From: Deltaproteobacteria bacterium
GTDB lineage: Bacteria > Desulfobacterota > JADFXK01
Length of the DNA stretch: 32,287 bases
Direction: 5' to 3'
Assembly (NCBI GenBank): GCA_015233055.1
Contig: JADFYN010000013.1
Coordinates: 1-32,287, forward strand
Positions 24,080 to 32,287 of this stretch are shown here, piece after piece. Position 1 is the stretch's first letter, and every line of letters starts with the position of its first letter. A program made the position numbers and the translations under genes. The notes below the pieces were generated by a model. The model was not told where the DNA came from. It saw only the letters and a program-made list of their open reading frames with translations, and did not search any database.

Positions 24080-24949
24080 TTATGCTCCCCATCGTTGGCG
24101 GCGGCGGAGATAAAAGCCGGCAGTAACAGCCAATAGGCCGAAGATGATCATGCCCCATTCGTTTAGGGTGGGAATAGACGGATTGACAATGAAAACCGCT
24201 GTTACGGCTTGATCAGAGTTGACTGTCAGGACCAGCGGATTGGACGTTGACGTTCCTGAAGGCAACGTCCAGGATTTGAATACATATCCGGCTGTTCCGG
24301 CAGCGGTTAACGATACTGAAGTACCTGCCGCGTATTGTTTGGAGCATGTGCCGGGGCAACTAATGCCGCTCCCTGACACGGTTCCGCCATTAGCGGGAGA
24401 ATTGACCACTGTCAAGGTGTACAGGGTTGGCGCCGGAGTCGGAGTCGGCGTTGGTGGTACCGGAGTCGGAGTCGGCGTGGGTGGTACCGGAGTGGGAGTC
24501 GGCGTCGCAGCAGACACCCCGACTATATTCAGTTGAAAGGTGACTCCTGAAATACCGACCGTGAATTGCGCGCTTGGCGGCGTGGTCACGGTGTAAGTGA
24601 CGCCGCTCTTAGTCACCGTTATTTTGGCGGTGTCGCCGGTATTGGCTCCTTGAGGCTGAGAGGACGCATCAAACAAGGGCACATCGATAATATACCAATT
24701 AGAAGCGTTTAAAGTGCTGGTTGTTGGATGGTTGTTATTGACATCGGTGTAGACTGTGCCATCACTCTTGGTCACGGTTATGGTCAGTCCTGTGGCGGTG
24801 GCCTGGGTCAGTGCAGTGCCGTCAAGGGTGACTGTTCCGCCAATCCTATATGGCTGGGGCGGAGTCAGTAGCCCGGCCGGAGCGCTTCCGATACCACAAA
24901 AAAACACTGTAACAAGAACGGAGATGAGAATGATGCTATTTCTTTTCAT
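24080..24949 (-). CDS. secreted IPTL-CTERM protein with Pro-Thr linker
   Basis: I start this gene at 24949, where MKRNSIILISVLVTVFFCGI begins a clear signal peptide and AGGAA is well placed; the longer open frame to 25084 would add an unlikely extension overlapping the neighbour. The 289-residue product has a beta-rich N-domain, a linker of nine-residue units PTPTPTPVP coded by a 27-bp tandem repeat, and a domain with GGTVSGSGISCPGTCSKQYA, a two-Cys InlB-B-repeat-like fold. It ends in IPTLNEWGMIIFGLLAVTAG plus an Arg cluster, the IPTL-CTERM signal that is thought to be processed and sorted at the outer surface like PEP-CTERM. Function unknown; probably a surface or exopolymer-associated protein. 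Confidence 0.85.
   Translation of the reverse strand: MKRNSIILISVLVTVFFCGIGSAPAGLLTPPQPYRIGGTVTLDGTALTQATATGLTITVTKSDGTVYTDVNNNHPTTSTLNASNWYIIDVPLFDASSQPQGANTGDTAKITVTKSGVTYTVTTPPSAQFTVGISGVTFQLNIVGVSAATPTPTPVPPTPTPTPVPPTPTPTPAPTLYTLTVVNSPANGGTVSGSGISCPGTCSKQYAAGTSVSLTAAGTAGYVFKSWTLPSGTSTSNPLVLTVNSDQAVTAVFIVNPSIPTLNEWGMIIFGLLAVTAGFYLRRRQRWGA
24433..24513 (-). repeat. 27-bp tandem repeat coding a PTPTPTPVP linker
   Basis: Three units begin at 24433, 24460 and 24487, each CCGGAGTCGGAGTCGGCGT-like on the plus strand; the third is slightly diverged. They encode the proline-threonine linker of the IPTL-CTERM protein. Such tracts can change length by slippage. Confidence 0.85.
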
Positions 24950-25041
24950 GCAGCGATTCCTTTCAGTCTGGGTTGAATAAAACACAATCATAGATAAGCA
25001 AGGACGACCTGTGCTCCTCTCTGATTCTTCGGTTGATAAAA

Positions 25042-28000
25042 CTAGGGTAAAGTCCAGGTGCAGGCCGCGGTTGCATTTATCCAATACCCATAACCTGGAG
25101 ACATGCTTGTGAGATCGCTAAAGCCCGGACTGGACGGGTCATAATATTTCCACGCGTTGTTGACATATGACCAAACAGATTGGTACGTTCCGGAAATCGA
25201 AGCCAGAGCCTGATCTATTGATAGAGATGAGCACGAGCTGTACCCAACCAGGTTCCATCCTTTAGTCAAGCTTACTGATTTAGAAGCAGCATTGCCTGAT
25301 ACGGACAGAACACCTCCTTGCGTCATGTTGAACCAGTATCCTTTACCAGACTCGATAGTTGTCAAATCGCTAAAGCCGGGGTTGGCCGGGTCATACATTT
25401 TCCAGGCGCCGCCTACCGAGGTCCAGATTGACACAAATTTTCCGGCAATGGGAGCGACCACGGTGGCGAGCGTGGTATCAGCCGGTTGTCGGCACAGAGA
25501 AACAAGGTTCCAGCCAATATTCATCGAGATAATGCTGGAACTGGCAATCTCAAACGCATTCAGGCTGGTTAAGGTCTGAGTTCCAGTAGTAACAACCACG
25601 TCAACAAAGCGTGGGGCTGCAGTTGCCGGAATGGTAATGTTGGCGGTCAACTGGGTATCCGAATTTGCCGTGACCGAATTAACGACTATACTGCCTCCGC
25701 TGAAGGCTACAGTGGAAGAAGCAGTAAAATTGGTGTTTTTTCCGGTTATTACTACGTTGATCGTGTCGCCTATTAGACCTTTATTGGGGTTGATGGAATC
25801 GAAGGCGGGAGTTGTTGGATCTACTCCGGATACAACTAGCAGTGCATTTGCCATACTGTAGGAGGTACCCCCGGAAACCACAGTTAAAGTCTTGCTTCCC
25901 AAGGCCTCAGTGGAACTATCCACGGTTAGAGTTGCGGTTATCGCTTTGCCGGATACAGCGATGTTGGAGGCTTTAACGTAACTATCAAACTGAACGTCTA
26001 AGCTCTTGGTTAGATCCATATTCATAGTGACTATGGTTACAGACAGTGTCTTTCCAAGCGCCGCATGGTCTGGGTTCATGGACAGAATTGAAGGAATCGA
26101 TGGGGGGGGCGCAACAGTTGACGAACCCCGGCCCTCTGCCTTTTCAGTTGTGTCAGAAGTGAGTGGAGTTTCTACGGTCACTGAAATAGTCCCTGAGGCT
26201 AAATCTGCCGTGGTCGTAACATTGGCCAAGAGTTGCGTAGGACTAATCTGTTTTACGCTAGTTACGGTCACGTTCTTGTCAGTTGTCAAGGCATATGTCG
26301 TAGGGTCCTCCCGCCAGAAGCCTACTTTGCTGGTGGGTGAAAAGTTGGTATTGTTTCCGTAAATCATCACATCGAAGGTGGAGTTTTTATAGAAACTTGA
26401 AGGCGTTATTTTAACTATGCCGGGAGTCACAGAACTGACTAAGACGTTGCTTATCGAACTGCTAACGGCGCCGGAGGTGTCACCCTTGGCAAAGGACATT
26501 AATACGCCACCGGTGCCATAACTGATATCGCCCAGGGATGTTTTAGATGAGAGGGGCGTCCCGGTACCTATCGTATCATTAAATGTGCTGTCCGGAATAT
26601 CCGAGGGCGCCCAATGGGGGTCATGGTTATCTGATATTCTGTCAAACTGTGAGGGCGTACCCGTACTACCGAGACAATCGCCAGTCAGTGTGGTGACGAC
26701 CCTTATCCCTTTTGCTGCCAAAGAATCTCTGACTGCGCCGATATTCCAGCCCGAATGTGGGGAAGCGTCCGTGGCCAGGTATATGGTGCCGTTTAACCCG
26801 GTGACGCTGTAACTGCTTGGGGTCATATTTTTCGCCGCCACCAACAGTGCCTCGGCTGAAGCTTCGGGGCAATCACCACCGCCAGCGGCGTATAATCCGT
26901 TAATGGCCGTCTTCATGGCATCCAAGTCATCGGTGACCAGCCGCTGAGTTACAAAGTCTTTAAATGTAATTAGTTGAACAACCGGTTTATATTTAGGAAC
27001 TAATTTAAGCAAATCAATAAATCTAATCATGCCGGCTTTGACATTGTCGATATCGTCGCTCATACTGCCCGTGTCATCAATTACCAGGGCCAGATTCACG
27101 CCGGACAGTGTACTAGAAAATCCATATATATAGTCATTGACAGGAGGTCTGGAGTTGCGGCCTTTCACCACCCAGTGGACCGGAGCCTTCTCGGCTAGAA
27201 TCTTTGACCATAGTGTAGCATCCGGCGTTACACTGCACGTGGTTTGTTGATCATCCGTAGTGGACTTGGATATAGAACCAATCATGGTGGTATAATCCTT
27301 GTTCCAAAATTCCAGTATGAATTGATCATACCGGTAACTAGCGGCTGGAACTTCGGAGGCTGGAAATTCATTTGCTCCTTTGGTCAGCCACTTAAATGTC
27401 GGGGGCGAGTCTGCAAACGGTGCGTGATTGGCCGGCTCTAGAGGTTGGGGGCCAATATTATGATCTGCGAATATTCCGCCATACCTAATCGACCATTCGG
27501 CAACAGTTTCATCAGGATAAAGCCTAGGCGGCTGTGTATTTTTCAGTTGCGCCCAAAAATCCGGCAGAGTCAGGGGTTTGGTATCCACGAATAGTCTCCA
27601 CATTGCATCAGCACCAAATTGAACCTCATCATGCTCGTCAAGTGGCGCATCATGAAGATCCCACAGCACCCTCTGTACACTGAGTTCATTATCTTCACCT
27701 ACGCCGCGCGCATAATTGGAATTATTTTCCAAATCATAGCCAAACCCATTGGCCGGGTCCCAATATTTGGTGTCCCCAACTTCAGGCAGGCCAAATTTGT
27801 CTGCCCCCATTGAAATTTGTAGAATTGTCCCCATATATGTAGGCCATCCTTCGGCATAGGCCAACTTTAATGCTTCGTCTTTCGTAAGGACATGATTATC
27901 GTTTTGTTTCCATCCAGTCATGTTTTGTCTTATGTAGTGGTCATTGCCCCGACTAGCGTTTATGCCGTTGATATTTTGTATATAATGCCCGTATTCATGG

Positions 28001-29211
28001 CAAATTACATCCCAAGATTTAGCATGGCCTGCGCCGATAACAATATAGTTATTTGTTTTTGAATAATATGACCCGTTTGGATTAGGACCTGGAAACCTAA
28101 TTCTAAGTTTATCCGGCATGGTGCTTTTGCCTACCTCGGAGCGCGCGATGATGCTCTTATAGTAAGCATAAGCCGTAATCGTGCAGTCTTGAATGGCAAA
28201 AGCAAGATTTTCCGCTGTGTTAAAGGCACCATCTAAGTTAATGGTGACGGATGTCCCGCCTGCGGATGTTATGGGAGATTGTAATTCATAGAGGGTATCG
28301 TTGTCTGGAGGAGTGACCTCTGTTCCTTGACTTGAACCTATACTGTCATGTGTGGCCAGAACTCGTGCGACTATACTGGCAGGCAACCCTTCGGTGGCGA
28401 AATAGCCGTAATTTCCTGCATCGTCTGTGGAAGTTGTGCCCAACAGTACCGGAGTAGTCCCGGTTGTATCATAAATTTCTACGACAGCATACCGAATCGG
28501 TCTGAAGGCAGTTGCCGAAGTAGCATATCGGCATGTTCCCCTCACGTCACTTGTGGAGGACCGGCTATTTTTAGGATTTGCATCTAATCGGCCCATGATC
28601 CGGTCCATTTTGATGTTCTCAGGGGTATATTCATAGGGGCGCGGGGTATGATCCGGGGCTACTTCATAACTTGTCAATTTTTTATATTGCTTTTGGAACT
28701 CCTCAGGAGAGATTATTTTCCGGGAGAGTAGGTTGTTAAGCTGGTTTTCCCGGGCATGAGTAGTGCTGCTGGGTGAGGATGTTAACCCATCTTTATCATT
28801 TATAAAAAAATAGAAAAGGCGCGGCGCAAAAACGACCTTGTCGTCTTTATCCATGCATGATAGGGTGAACGTCACCTCCCCTTGGCCAATCCCCGAGAAC
28901 GATGCTGGAAATTTGTAAACATACCTTTGATTCTTAACCACCGTAATGCCTTGTGGAACAGAGGCGGAGCCAACTAGAACTGTTCCCTGTGTTTCGACGT
29001 CTATTTTTATTTTCACAACACCAAAATCAGGCGATGGTTCGACCAGAAAATCGATCGTAATTGTTTTGTCCGACTCATTGAAGTTAATGTTGCGTTTAAT
29101 TGGTATGGATGGTTGAGTCGCATTCGAAACGGCTGGGAAGAGGAAAATCAAGAAGGCAAACATAATAAACAATGATAAATACTTTGGCCTGTATGTTAAG
29201 TGTTTGTTCAA
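25042..29211 (-). CDS. large secreted gluzincin-like metalloprotease with vWA, IPT/TIG and GWNL modules
   Basis: The 1389-residue protein begins with a signal peptide (hydrophobic core about 12-27, cleavage near SNA-TQ). A carboxypeptidase-regulatory-like beta domain (about 220-330) precedes a zinc protease centre, His405-Glu406-Tyr-Gly-His409 (CHEYGHYIQN), with Glu454 in AEGWPTYMG as probable third ligand. A von Willebrand A domain follows from about 705 (NLALVIDDTGSMSDD; metal-site Asp712, Thr714, Ser716). Two or three IPT/TIG beta domains occupy about 955-1230. The C-terminus holds two copies of a roughly 70-residue module starting GWNLVSL and GWNLVGY and containing SIW...W..YDP..PGFSDL. 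It lies downstream of the S8 protease, which shares that module. Substrate unknown; extracellular protein degradation or adhesion is inferred. Confidence 0.85.
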   Translation of the reverse strand: MNKHLTYRPKYLSLFIMFAFLIFLFPAVSNATQPSIPIKRNINFNESDKTITIDFLVEPSPDFGVVKIKIDVETQGTVLVGSASVPQGITVVKNQRYVYKFPASFSGIGQGEVTFTLSCMDKDDKVVFAPRLFYFFINDKDGLTSSPSSTTHARENQLNNLLSRKIISPEEFQKQYKKLTSYEVAPDHTPRPYEYTPENIKMDRIMGRLDANPKNSRSSTSDVRGTCRYATSATAFRPIRYAVVEIYDTTGTTPVLLGTTSTDDAGNYGYFATEGLPASIVARVLATHDSIGSSQGTEVTPPDNDTLYELQSPITSAGGTSVTINLDGAFNTAENLAFAIQDCTITAYAYYKSIIARSEVGKSTMPDKLRIRFPGPNPNGSYYSKTNNYIVIGAGHAKSWDVICHEYGHYIQNINGINASRGNDHYIRQNMTGWKQNDNHVLTKDEALKLAYAEGWPTYMGTILQISMGADKFGLPEVGDTKYWDPANGFGYDLENNSNYARGVGEDNELSVQRVLWDLHDAPLDEHDEVQFGADAMWRLFVDTKPLTLPDFWAQLKNTQPPRLYPDETVAEWSIRYGGIFADHNIGPQPLEPANHAPFADSPPTFKWLTKGANEFPASEVPAASYRYDQFILEFWNKDYTTMIGSISKSTTDDQQTTCSVTPDATLWSKILAEKAPVHWVVKGRNSRPPVNDYIYGFSSTLSGVNLALVIDDTGSMSDDIDNVKAGMIRFIDLLKLVPKYKPVVQLITFKDFVTQRLVTDDLDAMKTAINGLYAAGGGDCPEASAEALLVAAKNMTPSSYSVTGLNGTIYLATDASPHSGWNIGAVRDSLAAKGIRVVTTLTGDCLGSTGTPSQFDRISDNHDPHWAPSDIPDSTFNDTIGTGTPLSSKTSLGDISYGTGGVLMSFAKGDTSGAVSSSISNVLVSSVTPGIVKITPSSFYKNSTFDVMIYGNNTNFSPTSKVGFWREDPTTYALTTDKNVTVTSVKQISPTQLLANVTTTADLASGTISVTVETPLTSDTTEKAEGRGSSTVAPPPSIPSILSMNPDHAALGKTLSVTIVTMNMDLTKSLDVQFDSYVKASNIAVSGKAITATLTVDSSTEALGSKTLTVVSGGTSYSMANALLVVSGVDPTTPAFDSINPNKGLIGDTINVVITGKNTNFTASSTVAFSGGSIVVNSVTANSDTQLTANITIPATAAPRFVDVVVTTGTQTLTSLNAFEIASSSIISMNIGWNLVSLCRQPADTTLATVVAPIAGKFVSIWTSVGGAWKMYDPANPGFSDLTTIESGKGYWFNMTQGGVLSVSGNAASKSVSLTKGWNLVGYSSCSSLSIDQALASISGTYQSVWSYVNNAWKYYDPSSPGFSDLTSMSPGYGYWINATAACTWTLP

Positions 29212-29254
29212 AGCTTGCTCCTTTCCTGTTGTAGTTAAATTTATAATTTAGTTG

Positions 29255-29389
29255 TTAAAACAACCATAAAAGATAATTAGGCTCGGCGTAACTTACGTCC
29301 GGTGATTTCTTAAACGAAGCGCAGCTTGACGCCTCTGTGCCCGGCGTCACTTTGACCAGATAGGTATTGACCAGGTTGCCGTTATGGTT
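29255..29389 (-). pseudogene. fragment of a subtilisin (S8) propeptide
   Basis: In the gap between the two protease genes the minus strand reads NGNLVNTYLVKVTPGTEASS, then CASFKKSPDVSYAEPNYLLW before a stop at 29255. VKVTPGTE and SPDVSYAEPNYL are the two signature ends of the inhibitor-I9/fervidolysin-type propeptide of S8 proteases, but the middle is shortened and no catalytic domain follows. It has no start codon or signal peptide. It is therefore a remnant of a second S8 gene, or of the lost 5' part of the neighbouring one, displaced by rearrangement. Confidence 0.65.
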
Positions 29390-31625
29390 AGTTTAGCTTA
29401 ATCCAAAACCCCAACCCTGGGGCCAGGTTATCCAAGTCACTCAAGTTGGGATCATTGGGGTCGAAATTTTTCCATTTTCCATGTTCAAACGACCAAACTG
29501 AGCTATATTTTCCATCAATATATGTCAGGGCGTCTGCGGTGGCTCTGCTCTGCAACTGATAATACCCGGCCAAGTTCCACCCGGACTCTAGGCTATTCGT
29601 CTGAATCGTTGGATACCCCTGAATTTGAATGGTAGTATCTGCCTGCTTTGCTGCAATCCAATAACCATATCCAACCTCCATCTTTTCCAAATCGCTGAGC
29701 AAAGGAGTTTGCGGAGAGTAGGCCAACCACTTGCCGTTCTGGACCGACCAAATGGACTCAATCTTATCTTCTTGCCCTTTTATTATTTGGGCGATTTGGC
29801 TTGTCTCAGACACCAGCGGCAGTGAGATGAGATTCCAACCTTTATCTAGATTGATAGTGAAGGAATATTGAATAGGAGTGAGCAGGGCCGACTGCACCCC
29901 GCCAAGTTCGGCGACATTATTATAGGCAGACAATTGATAGCTTAGGCCGTCACCTCCGGATATTCCTATGGTGGGGGGCAGACTGTTATTTCCGGAGCCA
30001 TAGTTGAACTTAATCCGCCCATCCTGGTACAAAATTACTTCAAAATTGACCTGGCCTCCCGTTTGATAATATTCACCTGCCCAACGAAAGCAGATGGAAT
30101 CAGAGGACGGCTGATGAATGTAAATGTCCTCATTCGGCTGGGCAGAGCCATTTGTTATCAAGTCACCCCATAACGGGGCGACAATCATTCTTGATTTAAG
30201 CATTTCATCTGAATTTTTTGTAAGATAGTTACCGTTTGCGAAATCAAGATAACCATTTGAACAGACCTGGACCTGATTAAAGATTTTGCCGAAAAACTGA
30301 AATGGAAATGGTAAGTTGTAGCTCCAACTTTTATCGTCGGCCCGCCAGCCTTGCGCTGTTCCTTTATTGAGGAATCCATTTGGAACAAGGCTCTCGGTAT
30401 AAAAAGAGGTTAATAAGGTGAAATCTACCCCGTTACCGGCGCCGGCTGAGGTCATAACCGAAACCGGTCCAGAGGCTGCGGTAGAAGGAATTTTGCATTT
30501 TATCTCTGTGAGGCTCCAGGAGACCACCTCCGCCTTGATGCCTGGTGAAAAAGTTACATATCCAGCAGCCTGTTCTTTTCCAAAGCCGTCTCCAATGATG
30601 GTGACGGTTTCGCCGACGTGACCGGAAGCCGGGTTTATGGCAAAAAGGTGCGGTGAGGTGTAATTAGCAGTTAACGCGGTGTAAAGATTGATTCTTCCCG
30701 AGGTTATGTTCTTTCCTTTAAGGCCTGGGATAACATCGGCGGACCGCATTATCCGGCCTTTCACTTCTAGGGCGCTAATGCCTGGGTAGTGGGCGAAAAG
30801 TAAACCGGCCAACCCCGCCACATGGGGCGTCGCCATTGATGTCCCGCTCATCTTGATATAGTCACCGTTGAGGTAGGTGCTCAAAATTTGCACCCCGGGT
30901 GCGGAGACATGGACCCATTGGCCATAATTAGAAAAAACGGCCCGTCCGTCCTGGTCGTCTGTCGCACCCACAGCCAACACGGCTGGATGGTTAAAACCTG
31001 CTGGATAAATTGGCGTACTAGACCCGGCGTTGCCGGCCGCGGCGCAGATCAAGGCGTCTTTATCGGCGGCGAATTGGATGGCATCTTTGATCAGGTTGGA
31101 CGGCTCGGATTGCCCCCAACTCAAGTTAATGACTTTAGCTCCATTTTGCGCTGCATAGACTATAGCCTGGGCGGCGTTGTCGTTCTTTAGGGCACCGGCT
31201 CCGGAAGGCACTCTATACCCGGCCCTAACGGCCATTAACCGATTACCCCAACCAACTCCGGCGACACCCTGGCCATTGTTGGCCACAGCTCCGATAATTC
31301 CGGACACATGGGTCCCGTGCCCGTGCCCGTCCATGGGGTCGTTATCCGGGGGGCCGCAATCTTCGTTCCCTGCGCAGTCCTGGGCATCGACAAAATCCCA
31401 ACCGATCACATCATCGACATAGCCATTGCCGTCGTCATCGATCCCGTTACCAGGAATTTCTCCTGGATTATGCCAGACGTTGTCCTTTAAGTCAGGATGG
31501 TTGTAATCCATGCCGGTATCGACGACCGCGACGGTCACTGTGCTTTTACCGGTCTCTACATCCCAAGCTTGTGCGGCCTGAATCTTGGCCAGGTTCCATT
31601 GCTCCGGATAACGAGAGTCGTTGGG
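29388..31625 (-). pseudogene. subtilisin-like S8 protease, 5' end removed by IS insertion
   Basis: The remaining frame encodes a complete S8 catalytic domain: Asp in VAVVDTGMDYNHPDL, His in DGHGHGTHVSGIIG, oxyanion Asn in AAAGNAGS and Ser in SGTSMATPHVAGLAG. An IPT/TIG domain (INPASGHVGETVTIIGDGFG), a jelly-roll-like region (around WSYNLPFPFQFFGK) and two C-terminal GWNL modules follow. In frame upstream of the GTG at 31538 the coding continues as TPNDSRYPEQWNLAKIQAAQ, the usual junction after a propeptide, up to 31625. There an IS21-like end begins and a TGA interrupts the frame, so signal peptide and propeptide are missing. Translation from the internal GTG would give a protein unable to be exported. 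The gene was a secreted protease. Confidence 0.85.
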
Positions 31626-32287
31626 TGTTACCGCCGGTCAGGAAGTATGCCAAAATCGCCGGTTTAAAAGTATACCACAGGGGGGCGAGGGCGCACCTCT
31701 AGATTACCGCTCTTATTTTTTAAGGCAGCTATTCGTAAAGGACTTTTTCGTTTAGGAAAAAATCCTTGTTATTTTATTAAGATAGATCTATTTTTCTCTT
31801 TTTCTATAACTTGATCCTCCGAAGATTAGGACTTCCGAGTTATGCACGAGCCGGTCGGCGATCGCAGTGGCCACAGTGGTTGAGTCGAACACGTTTCCCC
31901 AGTCTGCGAAAGGCAAGTTTGTCGTCACCAAGGTGGACTTTTGTTGATGCCTCTGGCTGATTACCTGGAAGAAGAGGTGTGAACCCTGTTGACCAAGAGA
32001 GAGATAACCTAATTCGTCACAGACCAGGAGGTCCGGAGATTGGTAATAGTGGAGCTTTTTCAGAAGGGATCGATCTGCCTCAGCGGCGATAAGATGATTA
32101 ATCATATCAATGGCAGTGGTAAATAGGACCTTGATATTGGCGTTTAATGCGGCATAGGCCAGGCATTTTGCCAGAAAGGTTTTACCGACGCCAGGATTGC
32201 CGATAAGGATTACGTCGACCCGGCTTCTGATAAAGTCCGTTGATAGCAGGTTAATAATGTGCGTTTTTTGTTCTTTCCGAGACGAAT
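31626..32287 (-). mobile_element. IS21-family insertion sequence, end portion, cut by the window edge
   Basis: The terminal sequence TGTTACCGCCGG starts at 31626 and carries the TG tip usual for IS21 elements. Two 21-bp near-identical direct repeats, both starting CGCCGGT and ending AAGTATNCCA, lie at 31632-31652 and 31657-31677, the multiple transposase-binding repeats of this family. istB runs on the minus strand towards this end. istA and the other terminus lie outside the window. The insertion sits in the propeptide-catalytic junction of the S8 gene. Confidence 0.82.
31788..32285 (-). CDS. istB: IstB ATPase of an IS21-family transposon (partial)
   Basis: IstB is the AAA+ helper ATPase that assists the IstA transposase in target selection. 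The frame is open through the window's right edge, so the N-terminal region is missing; the internal Met at 32105 is not the start. Visible are Walker A GNPGVGKTFLAKC, the strand NANIKVLFTTAIDMINHLI, Walker B DLLVCDELGYLSL, sensor STLVTTNLPFADWGNVF and the end IADRLVHNSEVLIFGGSSYR, all diagnostic. About 160 bp of non-coding DNA separate its stop from the IS end. No frameshift is seen in the visible part. Confidence 0.93.
   Translation of the reverse strand, partial: SSRKEQKTHIINLLSTDFIRSRVDVILIGNPGVGKTFLAKCLAYAALNANIKVLFTTAIDMINHLIAAEADRSLLKKLHYYQSPDLLVCDELGYLSLGQQGSHLFFQVISQRHQQKSTLVTTNLPFADWGNVFDSTTVATAIADRLVHNSEVLIFGGSSYRKREK

Noticed and set aside
24950-25084. N-terminal extension of the IPTL-CTERM gene
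   Set aside because: The extension overlaps the neighbouring gene and precedes an obvious signal peptide start at 24949 with its own ribosome-binding site.
31788-32105. short 105-residue version of istB starting at 32105
   Set aside because: The frame continues upstream through Walker A to the window edge, so the Met at 32105 is internal.

Overview
The window reads as a chromosomal segment of an anaerobic, moderately GC-rich bacterium, most likely a deltaproteobacterium (Desulfobacterota; Syntrophus/Desulfomonile-like). The basis is the gene content: a CoA-transferase fused to a GNAT acetyltransferase, a DUF169 protein, a flavoredoxin-type reductase, a QueG-like double 4Fe-4S protein and long hybrid histidine kinases. 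This assignment is inference; no rRNA is present.

Layout. (1) 1-2146 is a toxin-antitoxin patch: a frameshifted brnA copy, an uncharacterised gene with a PD-(D/E)XK-like signature, a vestige of higB, an intact higA-type antitoxin, and an intact brnT-brnA pair whose brnA is a near-duplicate of the broken copy. (2) 2188-10512 holds gpsA and two large hybrid histidine kinases in tandem, neither next to a DNA-binding response regulator. (3) 10777-14757 is a redox/CoA cluster on the plus strand: a promoter and structured leader, a MarR regulator, a hotdog thioesterase, a QueG-like Fe-S protein, a DUF169 protein and a flavin reductase. A convergent CoA-transferase/GNAT fusion follows (14885-16768). 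(4) 17113-17187 is tRNA-Glu(CTC), with a strong promoter and terminator.

(5) 17257 to about 23350 is a small integrated element with its integrase abutting the tRNA 3' end. It carries a tyrosine integrase, an overlapping excisionase-like HTH gene, a highly structured ~300-nt RNA-like region, a hypothetical gene, a PrimPol plus SF3 helicase replication protein, a small Cys-rich protein and a MerR regulator with a repeat-rich promoter. The gene set resembles P4-like phage satellites or replicating integrative elements: no capsid, tail or conjugation genes are visible. A hairpin, four ACTCGA motifs and an AT-rich tract downstream of the replication gene could be its origin. The second attachment site is not recognisable in the window.

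(6) 24001-31625 (minus strand) encodes secreted proteins: an IPTL-CTERM protein, a 1389-residue gluzincin-like protease with vWA and IPT/TIG domains, and a subtilisin (S8) protease. The last two share a tandem C-terminal 'GWNL' module. The S8 gene has lost its signal peptide and propeptide to an IS21-family insertion whose end is at 31626; istB runs off the right edge. A separate fragment of an S8 propeptide lies just downstream of the truncated protease, so this locus has been rearranged more than once.
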